Shown here: positions 53,914-64,000 of the stretch, in pieces
Position numbering within the stretch: position 1 is the stretch's first letter
Layout: each line of letters begins with the position of its first letter
DNA from: Cryoendolithus antarcticus
Taxonomy: Eukaryota; Ascomycota; Dothideomycetes; Cladosporiales; Cladosporiaceae
Assembly: GCA_002077065.1 (NCBI GenBank)
Contig: NAJO01000035.1
Location: forward strand, 62,001 to 126,000
Direction: 5' to 3'
DNA length: 64,000 nt
The notes under the pieces: model-generated
What the model saw: the letters and a program-made list of their open reading frames with translations, nothing else
Databases searched by the model: none
Told to the model about the DNA's origin: nothing
Translations under genes and position numbers: made by a program

Positions 53914-56900
53914 ATGGCGAACCAACCGAAAGGCGGCGCCGGTGGCGGCGACGCCAATCTCGGCCAATACAAATATGCGGCCATGTCCAACTTGGTCCTG
54001 CAGGCGGATCGCAGATTCGTCAGTAGACGAGGCGATGAGACTACTGGAGACCCGGAGTCACTCGCCGGACGAATCAATCTTGGTGAGATGGGGTCGCGGA
54101 CAGCGCGAGAGACTGCGCCTGCGCGACCAGTACAGGAGCAGGCGCGCAAGAGGAAGCGAACGGAGCCTGTACAGAGTAGTCGAGCAGCAGGCGTGCTCAG
54201 CCAGGCCGATCTCAACATCGAGGGATTGCGGTATCGACCGCGGACTTCTGCCACAACGGATGTCTATAACTTGATCTCCACGCAGGTCGCGCGCAAGATG
54301 GGTGGCGATTACGGGCTTGCGATCACGGCTTCAGCGACTGACTCGATATTGGAATATCTGAAGGACGACAACATGAAGGACTTCGACAAGAAGAAGGAGA
54401 TTGACGACATCCTTGGCGTAAGTCTGACGAGCCAGGAGATGAACCAGCTCGTGAACTTGGGAAAGAAGATCACGGACTATGACGCGCAGGACGAGGATGA
54501 GGCAATGGAGGAAGAGGCTGGCGAGGGCGCAGATATCGACGAGCGACAGGGTGTTGCTGTTGACTTTGGCTCGGAAGATGAGGAAGACGAGAGCAAGGGC
54601 CAAACGTACGAAGTCCGAGATGAGGATGACGAGTCCGAGGACGAGATTCAGGTAGGCGATCAGGAGGACCTACCCGAAGCTGATGCACAACCGCCTGCTG
54701 TGGCCGAGAACGAGGATGACGAGGATGACGGCATGGTCATCGAAAATCGCAACCAGCGCAGTCGGACGCAGCAGGACCCCGATGTCATCTCAGCCCACGA
54801 GATTGACGCGTACTGGCTACAACGGCAAGTCGGACTATTATACGAGGATGCGCATACGCAGACAGAGAAGACGAGAGAAGCCGAGGAGATGATGTCCGCG
54901 ATCGATGAAACTGGCGAGTCGAAGACGCTTCGGGAGGTAGAAAACGACTTGATGGAGCTGTTTGACTACGAGCATCCGGAGCTAGTTGGCAAGCTTGTAA
55001 AGAACAGGGACAAGATCGTGTGGATGTTACGATGGCAGCGCACGGCGGACGACGAGCAAGCGAGACTAGCAGTCGAGAAGGACATTGTCAACGCGGGCCA
55101 TGCAAGCATACTCAAGGAGCTGCGTGGTCGCACAGATGCAGTACCGGGTGAGACTGCACCGAAGTTGAAGGTGAAGCTGGATCCTATGGAGCTCGATGCT
55201 AAGGCACCAGTCGCCGAGGAGACTAAAGCAGCACCTGAGGGACTTGTTGGAGGTCTCAAGCCTCGCCGAACGCTCAATGTGGAGGACTTGAAGTTCGACC
55301 AGGGAAATCATCTCATGACAAACCAGAACGTGAAGCTGCCTTCGGGTTCGACGAAGAGGACCTTCAAGGGCTACGAGGAGATCCATGTCCCTGCACCCAG
55401 GCGAAGAGCTGATCCATCAGAGGCGCCATTGAAGCCGACTTCAGATCTTCCAGCATGGGCTCAGCCTGGGTTCGGCAGCTCAAAGACATTGAATCGCATT
55501 CAGACGAAGTGTTTTCCTGCTGCTTTCGAGGATGACGGCAACATGCTGATCTGCGCTCCAACTGGTTCTGGTAAGACGAATGTCGCCATGCTGACAATGC
55601 TCCGCGAGATCGGAAAGCATCGGAATCCGCAGACTGGTGAAATTGATCTCGATAGCTTCAAGATTATCTACATTGCGCCACTGAAGGCTCTCGTACAGGA
55701 GCAGGTCGGCAACTTCGGCAAGCGACTGGAGGCGTATGGTATAACAGTCGCTGAGCTCACGGGTGACCGACAGCTCACGAAGCAGCAGATCGCTGAGACA
55801 CAGGTGATTGTGACTACGCCGGAGAAGTGGGATGTCATCACGAGGAAGGCTACGGACACCAGCTACACAAGCCTTGTGCGACTCATCTGCATTGATGAGA
55901 TTCATCTGCTACACGACGATCGAGGACCGGTACTGGAGAGCATCGTGTCGCGAACGATTCGTCGACAAGAGCAGACGGGCGATGCCGTGCGCCTCGTCGG
56001 GCTGTCTGCAACATTGCCCAATTACCGTGATGTAGCGACATTCCTCCGAGTAGATCCACAGAACGGCCTGTTTCACTTCGATGGCAGCTTCCGACCTTGC
56101 CCGCTCAAGCAAGAGTTCGTCGGTGTCTCGGACAAGAAGGCTATCAAGCAGCTAAAGATTATGAACGATGTCTGCTATTCGAAGACACTTGAGCAAGTCG
56201 GACAAAACAAGCAGCAGATGCTGATCTTCGTGCACTCTCGGAAAGAGACTGCAAAGACGGCGAGGTACATTCGCGATAAGGCGCTCGAGAACGAGACGAT
56301 CGGCCAGATTCTGCGGACAGATGGTGCGACTCGCGAGATCTTGAAGGATGAGGCGGACTCGATTGCGAATGCTGACCTCAAGGACGTGCTGCCATACGGC
56401 TTCGGTATACATCATGCGGGTATGACTCGAGCAGACAGGACTACGGTCGAGGACTTGTTCTCTGACGGCCACATTCAAGTGCTAGTGTGCACCGCCACGC
56501 TTGCTTGGGGTGTCAATCTCCCCGCTCACACAGTCATCATCAAAGGCACTCAGGTCTACTCGCCAGAGAAGGGCAGCTGGGTCGAGCTCAGTCCTCAAGA
56601 CGTGCTCCAGATGCTCGGTCGTGCTGGTCGACCGCAATACGACACATACGGCGAGGGCATCATAATCACGACACAAACCGAGTTGCAGTACTACCTGTCG
56701 CTACTCAATCAGCAGTTGCCGATCGAGTCGCAGCTTGCGTCGCGGCTCGCTGACAATCTGAATGCCGAGATCGTGCTTGGAAGCATACGCACAAGAGACG
56801 AGGGTGTCGAGTGGCTAGGCTACACCTACTTGTTCGTACGTATGCTGCAGTCACGCACACTCTACGGAGTAGGTGCTGATTACGACGACGATGAGCATCT

Positions 56901-59900
56901 CGAACAAAGGCGTGTCGACCTGATTCACTCGGCCGCTGTTCAACTCGAAGCTGCAAGCTTGGTGAAGTACGACAAGAAGACCGGAAGGTTGCAGTCCACC
57001 GAACTTGGCCGCATCGCTAGTCACTACTACATCACGCACAGCAGTATGCTGACTTACAATCGCAACATTCAGCCATCGATCGGCCCGATCGAGTTGTTCC
57101 GCATCTTCTCGCTGAGCGAAGAGTTCAAGTATATCCCAGTGCGACAGGATGAGAAGCTGGAGCTGGCAAAGCTAGTAGGTCGAGTGCCAATTCCAGTCAA
57201 GGAAACTATCGACGAGCCGCAATGCAAGATCAATGTATTACTGCAGGCGTACGTAAGTCGACTGAAGCTTGAAGGTCTGGCGCTCATGGCAGATCTGGTC
57301 TACGTCACACAATCAGCTGGCCGTATATTGCGCGCAATCTTCGAGATCGCACTCAAGAAAGGCTGGTCGGGTGTTGCCATGGATGCGCTCAGTCTATGCA
57401 AGATGGCTGAAAAGCGTATGTGGCCCACCATGACTCCGTTGCGGCAGTTTCCCGAGTGCTCGCCCGAGATCATCAAGAAGGTCGAGCGCATTGATGTGGC
57501 GTGGCAACAGTACTTCGATCTTGACCCACCGCGCATGGGAGAGCTGCTAGGTATGCCCAGACAAGGACGGCCGGTGTGCAACATGGTCGCGCGATTCCCG
57601 CGACTCGACATACAAGCGCAGGTTCAGCCGATCACTCGCACGATGCTGCGTGTTGAGCTTACGCTGACGCCTAAGTTCGAGTGGGACGACAACCTGCATG
57701 GGCGTGCCGAGGGCTGGTGGATCATCGTCGAAGACTGCGACGGCGAGCAGATCCTCTTTCACGACCAATTCCTGCTTCGCAAAGAGTACGCTACGGCAGA
57801 GATGAACGAGCATCTTGTCGAGTTCACAGTCCCTATCACCGAGCCGATGCCGCCGAATTACTTCATCACTGTGGTATCTGATCGATGGATGCATGCCGAG
57901 AGTAAGCTCGCTCTGAGCTTTCAAAAGCTCATACTACCGGAGAAGTTTCCGGCGCACACGCCGTTGCTGGAGCTGCAGCCTCTGCCAGTTGCGGCGCTGA
58001 AGCGACAGGACTTCGTAGATGTATATCCGAAGTGGGAGACTTTCAATCGCGTGCAGTCGCAGACGTTCAATCACTTATATCAGAGTGATGAGAATGTGCT
58101 GGTGTGTTGCTCGACCGGCGGCGGTAAGACTGTGTGTGCCGAGTTTGCACTGCTGAGGCATTTTGCCAAGGCGAACGCGAGCAAGGCTGTGTACATTGCG
58201 CCGCTGCAGGAACAGATCGATGCACGTCTGAAGTACTGGTCTACTCGGCTTGCGGAAGTTGCAGGCGGCAAGCAGATCGTCAAGCTCGTGGGCGAAACTG
58301 CTGCAGATCTCAAACTCCTCGAGCAAGGTGATCTAATTCTTGCTACGCCTGCGCAGTGGGACATGATGTCTCGGCAATGGCAGAGGCGGAAGAACGTGCA
58401 GAACGTCAAGCTGGTGGTCGCAGATGATCTCCATATGCTTGGCGGTCATAATGGACATGTCTACGAGACTGTCATCTCGCGCGCGCAGGCCATCGGCGTG
58501 CAGCTTGAGAACGGGCTACGGATCGTTGGATTGAGCGTATCGCTCTCGAATGCGCGAGACTTGGGTGAATGGATCGGTGCCACGAAGCAGACGATCTACA
58601 ACTTCAGCCCGGCTGTGCGACCCATCCCGCTGAGTCTACACTTGCAGTCGTTCAGCATCCCGCACTTCCCATCGTTGATGCTGGCGATGACGAAACCGAC
58701 ATACCAGGCTATTCTGCAGCATGCTCCTGAGAAGCCGACTATGGTCTTTGTGCCGAGTCGCAAGCAAGTCAGGGCGACTGCACTCGACTTGCTGGCTGCT
58801 TGCATTGCCGACGACGACGAAGATCGCTTTTTGCACGCTGAGTCGGATACCCTTGCGCCACTTCTCAAGAAGGTGAACGAACGCAGTCTGGCTGAGTCGC
58901 TCTCACACGGCATCGCCTACTACCACGAAGCACTCTCCGCGAATGACAGGCGTATCGTGGAGCATCTCTTCACCCAAGGCGCAGCCCAAGTCATGCTCGT
59001 CTCCCGTGACTGTAGCTGGGAAATCCAATCCTCCGCCTACCTCGTGATAGTAATGGGTACGCAATTCTTCGAAGGCCGCGAGCACCGCTACATCGACTAC
59101 CCCATCAGCGAAGTTCTCCAAATGTTCGGCAAAGCCGGGCGCTCCCTCGAGGACAAGGACTGCAAGGGCGTCTTGATGTGCCCGGCTGTGAAGCGGGAGT
59201 ACTACACGAAGTTCCTGAAAGAGGCACTGCCGATTGAGAGCCAATTGCAGACGTTCTTCCATGACGCATTCGTGACCGAGATTAGCACGAAGACTATTGA
59301 GAGTACGCAGGATGCTGTGGATTGGAGTACTTACACGTACTTTTACCGCAGGCTTTTGGCAAACCCAAGCTTCTATGGGGTGCAAAGTACGAGCCATGAA
59401 GGATTAAGTGCGTATTTGTCGGATCTTGTCGAGTCGACGCTCAAAGATTTGTCTGATGCGAAGCTGATTGAACTGGATGAGGAGGAGGATACGGTCGCAC
59501 CTCTCAATGCTGCGATGATTGCGGCGTACTACAATATCTCCTTCGTCACGATGCAGACGCTGCTCTTGTCGCTGAAGCGGAACACAAAGCTCAAGGGGAT
59601 ACTAGAGATTGTCACAGCGGCTACGGAGTTCGAAGACATACAGATTCGCCGACACGAAGAGCACACGTTGCAGCGGATTTACGATCGCGTACCTGTCAAG
59701 CTAGCGGAGACAAATTTCGAGTCGCCGCACTTCAAGGCTTTCGTGCTACTACAAGCGCACTTCTCAAGGATGCAGCTACCGACTGATCTGGCTAAAGATC
59801 AAGAGATCATCCTCCGCAAAGTACTCAATCTGCTCAGCGCTTGCGTTGACGTCCTGTCGTCAGAGGGTCACCTCAACGCCATGAGCGCCATGGAGATGTC

Positions 59901-60525
59901 CCAAATGGTCGTGCAGGGCATGTGGGACCGTGATTCTGCACTGAAGCAGATTCCGCACTTCGAGCCACAAGTCGTCGAGGCATGCACAGCAGCTGGCATC
60001 AACGATGTAGTCGAGTTCATGGAAGCCATGGACCCGAACGAGAACCAGGACTACGGCAAGCTGGTTCAAGCTATGGGCTTGTCTAATCAGCAACTCGCCG
60101 ACGCAGCTCGCTTCACGAATGACCGCTACCCGAACGTCGAGCTCAACTTCGAGCTCGAAAACCCCGAGAACGTCACTTCCGGCTCCCCCAGCTACGTCAC
60201 TGTCTCCCTCGAGCGCGAAGTCGAAGAAAACGAAGAGCCGAATCTCATCGTACACGCGCCTTTCTACCCCGCCGAGAAGACGGAGAACTGGTGGCTTGTT
60301 GTTGGCGAGGAGAGCACGCGGACACTGCTGGCTATCAAGCGTGTGACGATTGCGAAGGCACTGAAGACGAAGCTTGAGATTGTCTTGCCGACGCCAGGGA
60401 AGCATACCTTGACGCTGTTTCTGATGAGCGCGGATTACGCTGGGGTGGATCAGGCGCCTACGTTTGAGGTCGAGGCGGCGGAGGGGATGGATGAGGATGA
60501 TGAGGAGGAAGAGGAAGAGGAGTAG
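53914..60525 (+). CDS. BRR2: Pre-mRNA-splicing helicase Brr2 (U5 snRNP, Ski2-like)
   Basis: One uninterrupted frame of 2203 residues. The N-terminal region has the Brr2 PWI-like/plug features (MANQPKGGAGGGDANLGQYK, with LQADRRFVSRRGDETTGDPE) and an acidic stretch. Cassette 1 has GSGKT at residues 551-555 and DEIH at 661-664, then HSRKET, GFGIHHAGM and QMLGRAGRPQYD. A Sec63 module follows. Cassette 2 has GGGKT at 1402-1406 and DDLH at 1504-1507, the degenerate, inactive-type motifs expected of Brr2's second cassette, then a second Sec63 module and an acidic Glu-rich tail. Brr2 unwinds U4/U6 and drives spliceosome activation. The size and double-cassette layout fix the identity. It has no introns, unlike many neighbours. 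Confidence 0.97.
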   Translation: MANQPKGGAGGGDANLGQYKYAAMSNLVLQADRRFVSRRGDETTGDPESLAGRINLGEMGSRTARETAPARPVQEQARKRKRTEPVQSSRAAGVLSQADLNIEGLRYRPRTSATTDVYNLISTQVARKMGGDYGLAITASATDSILEYLKDDNMKDFDKKKEIDDILGVSLTSQEMNQLVNLGKKITDYDAQDEDEAMEEEAGEGADIDERQGVAVDFGSEDEEDESKGQTYEVRDEDDESEDEIQVGDQEDLPEADAQPPAVAENEDDEDDGMVIENRNQRSRTQQDPDVISAHEIDAYWLQRQVGLLYEDAHTQTEKTREAEEMMSAIDETGESKTLREVENDLMELFDYEHPELVGKLVKNRDKIVWMLRWQRTADDEQARLAVEKDIVNAGHASILKELRGRTDAVPGETAPKLKVKLDPMELDAKAPVAEETKAAPEGLVGGLKPRRTLNVEDLKFDQGNHLMTNQNVKLPSGSTKRTFKGYEEIHVPAPRRRADPSEAPLKPTSDLPAWAQPGFGSSKTLNRIQTKCFPAAFEDDGNMLICAPTGSGKTNVAMLTMLREIGKHRNPQTGEIDLDSFKIIYIAPLKALVQEQVGNFGKRLEAYGITVAELTGDRQLTKQQIAETQVIVTTPEKWDVITRKATDTSYTSLVRLICIDEIHLLHDDRGPVLESIVSRTIRRQEQTGDAVRLVGLSATLPNYRDVATFLRVDPQNGLFHFDGSFRPCPLKQEFVGVSDKKAIKQLKIMNDVCYSKTLEQVGQNKQQMLIFVHSRKETAKTARYIRDKALENETIGQILRTDGATREILKDEADSIANADLKDVLPYGFGIHHAGMTRADRTTVEDLFSDGHIQVLVCTATLAWGVNLPAHTVIIKGTQVYSPEKGSWVELSPQDVLQMLGRAGRPQYDTYGEGIIITTQTELQYYLSLLNQQLPIESQLASRLADNLNAEIVLGSIRTRDEGVEWLGYTYLFVRMLQSRTLYGVGADYDDDEHLEQRRVDLIHSAAVQLEAASLVKYDKKTGRLQSTELGRIASHYYITHSSMLTYNRNIQPSIGPIELFRIFSLSEEFKYIPVRQDEKLELAKLVGRVPIPVKETIDEPQCKINVLLQAYVSRLKLEGLALMADLVYVTQSAGRILRAIFEIALKKGWSGVAMDALSLCKMAEKRMWPTMTPLRQFPECSPEIIKKVERIDVAWQQYFDLDPPRMGELLGMPRQGRPVCNMVARFPRLDIQAQVQPITRTMLRVELTLTPKFEWDDNLHGRAEGWWIIVEDCDGEQILFHDQFLLRKEYATAEMNEHLVEFTVPITEPMPPNYFITVVSDRWMHAESKLALSFQKLILPEKFPAHTPLLELQPLPVAALKRQDFVDVYPKWETFNRVQSQTFNHLYQSDENVLVCCSTGGGKTVCAEFALLRHFAKANASKAVYIAPLQEQIDARLKYWSTRLAEVAGGKQIVKLVGETAADLKLLEQGDLILATPAQWDMMSRQWQRRKNVQNVKLVVADDLHMLGGHNGHVYETVISRAQAIGVQLENGLRIVGLSVSLSNARDLGEWIGATKQTIYNFSPAVRPIPLSLHLQSFSIPHFPSLMLAMTKPTYQAILQHAPEKPTMVFVPSRKQVRATALDLLAACIADDDEDRFLHAESDTLAPLLKKVNERSLAESLSHGIAYYHEALSANDRRIVEHLFTQGAAQVMLVSRDCSWEIQSSAYLVIVMGTQFFEGREHRYIDYPISEVLQMFGKAGRSLEDKDCKGVLMCPAVKREYYTKFLKEALPIESQLQTFFHDAFVTEISTKTIESTQDAVDWSTYTYFYRRLLANPSFYGVQSTSHEGLSAYLSDLVESTLKDLSDAKLIELDEEEDTVAPLNAAMIAAYYNISFVTMQTLLLSLKRNTKLKGILEIVTAATEFEDIQIRRHEEHTLQRIYDRVPVKLAETNFESPHFKAFVLLQAHFSRMQLPTDLAKDQEIILRKVLNLLSACVDVLSSEGHLNAMSAMEMSQMVVQGMWDRDSALKQIPHFEPQVVEACTAAGINDVVEFMEAMDPNENQDYGKLVQAMGLSNQQLADAARFTNDRYPNVELNFELENPENVTSGSPSYVTVSLEREVEENEEPNLIVHAPFYPAEKTENWWLVVGEESTRTLLAIKRVTIAKALKTKLEIVLPTPGKHTLTLFLMSADYAGVDQAPTFEVEAAEGMDEDDEEEEEEE

Positions 60526-60564
60526 AAACATGTAGTCAATGGATAGACTTGTTCAGTACAACGG
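60526..60564. other. Very short convergent gap
   Basis: Only 39 bp separate the BRR2 stop from the stop of the SMP-30-like gene on the opposite strand, so the two 3' untranslated regions must overlap. Confidence 0.85.
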
Positions 60565-61686
60565 CTACTCACACTCTACCTGCACTAGCGCGCCTTTTGC
60601 TGCCAGCTTGATGAAGTACAGTTGCTCCTCACCGAACGCCCAGATCCCGTCTTTGGCGAAGTTGAAGTTGCCTACCGTCGCGCCTGTCCATATTTTGCCC
60701 AGCAGCGTTCCCAGTGGATTCCAGACTTGAATCCCATCGCCACACCCCGAGTACACGTTCCCCTCTGCGTCGCACTTGATCCCGTCTGGCACGCCGGCAT
60801 CGCAGAAGGCGAACATCTTCCTGTTCGTCAGTCGTCCCTCCACAACATCAAACTCATAGATGCTCGCAGGCAGCTTCGGATTGAAACTGAAGTTCGTCCC
60901 GTGAAATGGCGTAGCGTGCGCTTGCACGGCCCCCGTATCGGTCACGTACATCTTCGTGTAATCTGGATTGAAGCACAGCCCGTTACACTCCACGAAGCCG
61001 TCTGCTATACACCAAAGTTGCCCTGTCGACGGTCGAAAACGGTAGACTTGGCTTGGCAATTGTGGTGGTGGCCGGAAGGCTTGATGGTACCCGTAGCAGG
61101 GGTCTGTGAAGTAGATGTCGCCTGTGAGGTGGTGGATGACGACGTCGTTGAGGCTGTTGAAGGGGCGGCCGAGGAAGTTCGTCAAGATAGGCGTACTTTG
61201 TGAGGTGGCCGGGTCATACAGAATAAGAGCGGACGGTTCGGTGAGAGATCCCTGGGCGCAGAACAGAACTTGGTCTTTGTAGTTACAAGCACCGTTGGGG
61301 TTTATGACTTCGGGGACATGGAGTTCTCTGATTTTCCGAGTGTTGCAGTCGAGGGAGTAGGTTTCGATTGTTTTGCCGGTCTGGTAATTGGAGGTGAAGT
61401 ACTCGCTGTTGGTGGATTTGATGTAGACGCCAGCTTCGTGGGCGAATTTGTCGCCTTTTCGCTCATGAACTAGTGCGATACTTGGAGTATCGCCTATGAG
61501 TTCTCGGAATTTGGGGTCGTGGACGAGGAAGCAGGGTGACCCGGGAAGGTCGGGTTTGTATGTCGTCTGAACAGCAGCAGTCTTGTGGTCGTACTCAATG
61601 ATCGCGCAACCATAGTCGTTGGCAGCCATGTCAAGCAGGTATGCGCAGTCTGAGCTTCGCGCTGCGGCCAAATTTGTATCGTTCAA
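60565..61686 (-). CDS. SMP-30/gluconolactonase-like beta-propeller protein
   Basis: Uninterrupted 373-residue frame on the minus strand. The SMP-30 family pattern is present: EVINPNGACNYKDQVLFCAQ, RPFNSLNDVVIHHLTGDIYF with the metal-binding N-D, TDPCYGYHQAF, VECNGLCFNPDYTKMYVTDT and PDGIKCDAEGNVYSGCGDGI. These are six-bladed calcium or zinc propellers that hydrolyse lactones such as gluconolactone; fungal members are often cytosolic or secreted. No signal peptide is seen, suggesting a cytosolic form. It is tail to tail with BRR2. The in-frame start MNDTNLAAARSS is the only good ATG ahead of the domain. Confidence 0.92.
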   Translation of the reverse strand: MNDTNLAAARSSDCAYLLDMAANDYGCAIIEYDHKTAAVQTTYKPDLPGSPCFLVHDPKFRELIGDTPSIALVHERKGDKFAHEAGVYIKSTNSEYFTSNYQTGKTIETYSLDCNTRKIRELHVPEVINPNGACNYKDQVLFCAQGSLTEPSALILYDPATSQSTPILTNFLGRPFNSLNDVVIHHLTGDIYFTDPCYGYHQAFRPPPQLPSQVYRFRPSTGQLWCIADGFVECNGLCFNPDYTKMYVTDTGAVQAHATPFHGTNFSFNPKLPASIYEFDVVEGRLTNRKMFAFCDAGVPDGIKCDAEGNVYSGCGDGIQVWNPLGTLLGKIWTGATVGNFNFAKDGIWAFGEEQLYFIKLAAKGALVQVECE

Positions 61687-62515
61687 TCAATGGTCTAGTC
61701 AGCTCGCCACAGGGTAGATGGAATATGTTGTCCTCGAGTAGCCGACACGATGTCAGTCGCCGTCAAACGCCGATCTCCAGAGCGGCGTAAACGTATGCCA
61801 AAGTCATGCTTCACTACAATAATATCGTGATCCGAGCAAGCGTTATTCACCCTCGGGATGGCGACCTGGCCGCTAATACTACTGACCGTCGTTGACTTAG
61901 GCTTCATCGGCGTTCTCGTCGGGAACAAAATTCGGATGTTACCCTACGGTCGCCCATACAATGCGACTACGTCTGACACTTGACTATTCACATATCGTCA
62001 ACCTAGTGAGGACCCCAGCCAGGTCCACGGCACTACTTGAAAGGATGACAAGACCGACCTGCCCTGGGGCACATGAATATCTTGTCTGTCACGTCCACGA
62101 AGGTCTGTTGATTGGTTGAATTAGCCGCGATAGACGCCTTCGAAGCATGGCCTCGACCATCGCGGTAACTCGACATCGACGTTCTCCTTACAAAGTACTA
62201 CACTTGCTGCCGTGGTCGTGCGAACGACGAATCTAGCCTCGAATTGCCATACTTTCGCAAAGCCCCTTGCTGTACGCCACCCCTCATGGTCCCTCGGTCT
62301 TGCGACGCTGCGGAAGCGCTGCTGTGCCGTATCGCAGAGGGAATACCTCGACCCCGGCGCGTAGTGAGTGGCTTACAGTGGCCAGATCCCAATGGCGCCT
62401 GGCGCGCATTGAAGAATCATGCTTCATTGTGAGTCGCGTCGGGAATCGTATTCCCATCTCACAAACCTTTCAAGTCGATTTCATTTGTCCTCGTGCTGTG
62501 GCAGCGGCGAACGGA
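61687..62515. other. Intergenic, divergent promoters
   Basis: About 830 bp between the divergent starts of the SMP-30-like gene and the protease-like gene. Short unsupported frames only, for example plus 62244-62432. Confidence 0.45.
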
Positions 62516-64000
62516 ATGATCTCCATCCTCTTCGGACTGACGTTCTTCGTACGAGCGCTCGCACTGTGCAATGATGGAGGCACCATGGTGCTACCAATTA
62601 CTGATGTACTACTTGCGAATGGTAAGACCATTCGAGGGGTACCAACACAAGTAGGCTCCTCAGCACAGAACCTGTCTATGGTCCCACACTCGTGAGTCAC
62701 TGCTATGCAAGCTTTATGACGACCTTGAGAGCTGACTTGTGGATCACAGCACGTTGAACGAGACCTGGGTGTACAATACGACCGCGACCTTCTGCCCGGA
62801 CGATTATACGGAGGCACGTTGCTTCACCACACGCGGAGGCACGTACGATCCCTCGCGATCGAGCTCCGCGCAGATATTGCTCGGAGGATATCACACGATC
62901 GACCTACATTCTAGGAATGGCGATTTGGTGTCCAATGGCGCATGGGTTAACGACACGCTGGCCATCAGCAACTTGACGCTTGATGACTACACGGTGGGCA
63001 TGCCGGACTGGGACTTCAACGGGCCGTTCGACTGGCAAGGCAATATTGGGCTGGGACGGCAGTCCAGACTGCTGCAGAGGCTAGTGGACGACGGTCACAT
63101 TGCATCGCGGACATACTCTTTCTGGTGGGGCAGGAACAGCGCGACCACTTCAAGCAGCATGGACGGGCACATCGTGCTAGGTGGCTACGATGCTGCGAAG
63201 ACTTCCGGCCCAAACATCACGCAAAAGATGGTGCCATACGCGGCGGGCTGTACATCTGGCATGCTCGTAACAGTATCGAGCATGATGCTCGACTTCCCCA
63301 ACGGCACGCAGGCTGATATGCTGGCGCCGTCCATTCTGTCGGCATGTCTACAGATCGAATGGCCGACACTGATATCACCAAGATTCGATCCATACTTCGA
63401 GCGATTTGAAGAGTTGACGAACACTCGGATGAATGACCTCAGCACGATGTTAGGTCTTTACACTGGCCGGCACTTCGATGCAGACAACGTGTAAGTAAAG
63501 ACCAGTCCGTGAAGCTGAGCTGCGCTGAGCTGGGCTGACTACTGGAACAGTTACACTGGCGACATCGTCATGACAACTGCAGAAGGCTTGCGCGTGACAA
63601 TACCGAATGAGTTGCTGGTGCTGCCGAATGCCGTAGTGGATAATACCGGTGCCGTGATACACAACGCATCTGACCCAATCGTCATGATGGCGCCGACGAT
63701 GACGGTCAATGTGAACGACAATCCGCAGATCGGTAGACCATTTTTCTCATCAGTATACATGATGGTCAATCTCGACGAGGAGACGTTCACGCTGTGGCCA
63801 GCAAATGCGACCACCGACTCACGACTTGTGACTGTTCGCAGCACATGCACCACACAGGATGGGAATCCTGACAACGGAACAGTGTCTGCCGTACCGACTG
63901 CAGCAGTGTTACCTCCCAGCGCGCCACATCGCTCGGCACATGTACTCAGTACAGGTATCATTGCAGCGATCGGCATCGGCGGCGCACTGCTCATCACCTC
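62516..64000 (+). CDS. Aspartic-protease-like membrane protein (cut by window end)
   Basis: Exons 62516-62691 and 62750-63490, and a third from 63551 running past 64000. The N-terminus MISILFGLTFFVRALALCN is a signal peptide. The fold follows fungal pepsin-like proteins: VPTQVGSSAQNLSMVP, ETWVYNTTATFCPDD, FNGPFDWQGNIGLGRQSRLL, HIVLGGYDAAK, and a later SVYMMVNLDEETFTLWPA. However, the catalytic Asp-Thr-Gly positions are not present: the first site reads QVGSS and no second DSG or DTG is seen. There are many N-glycosylation sites. A hydrophobic segment near the end (HVLSTGIIAAIGIGGALLIT) is probably a membrane helix. It is likely an inactive protease-like surface protein. The 3' end is unseen. 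Confidence 0.75.

Noticed and set aside
1..64000. CRISPR arrays, insertion sequences, rRNA genes and repeat-induced point mutation blocks
   Set aside because: None seen; there is no regular spacer array, transposase-like frame, or AT-rich TA-enriched block, as judged by eye only.

Overview
The window is nuclear DNA of a filamentous ascomycete. The evidence is short GT-AG introns (about 45-80 bp, often with a CTAAC or CTGAC branch site), widely spaced genes on both strands, and recognisably fungal proteins (Rax2, Tos1, Zn2Cys6 regulator, DUF3669, fungal P450 and major facilitator proteins). The family mix suggests Pezizomycotina, probably Dothideomycetes; the class is an inference. All exon models below were built by hand from splice signals, reading phase and protein continuity.

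Region 1 (about 1.5-22.7 kb) is mostly housekeeping: a Pcd1-like Nudix hydrolase, the polarity marker Rax2, the small-subunit processome WD40 protein Utp12/Dip2, Arp2/3 complex subunit 2, the COMPASS subunit Sdc1/Dpy-30, an uncharacterised TPKK-repeat protein with an F-box-like segment, a Cys-rich single-pass membrane protein, the peroxin Pex13 and the wall protein Tos1.

Region 2 (about 24-52 kb) is accessory in character: a DUF3669 gene with a broken 3' end, a cytochrome P450, a DUF1295/steroid-reductase-like membrane protein, a Zn2Cys6 regulator, a 14-TM DHA2-type transporter, a DUF1857 (SRPBCC-like) protein, an orphan secreted protein, a short-chain dehydrogenase, a DUF3237 protein, a secreted BBE-type FAD oxidoreductase and a DUF4336 protein. 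Together these look like a tailoring, transport and regulation set without any polyketide, peptide or terpene synthase in the window. Gaps of 1-3.5 kb without convincing genes separate some of them.

Region 3 (about 51-64 kb) has an orphan gene, an EthD-like protein, the very large intronless spliceosomal helicase Brr2, a convergent SMP-30/gluconolactonase-like gene, and an aspartic-protease-like membrane protein cut by the window end.

I saw no viral, transposon, rRNA or CRISPR sequence. One tRNA-like stretch near 52.4 kb is incomplete. The most useful hand-made corrections are a hidden last exon at 17012-17195, a detached 3' remnant of the DUF3669 gene at 24343-24506, and the multi-exon models for the P450, transporter, dehydrogenase, DUF3237 and FAD oxidoreductase genes.
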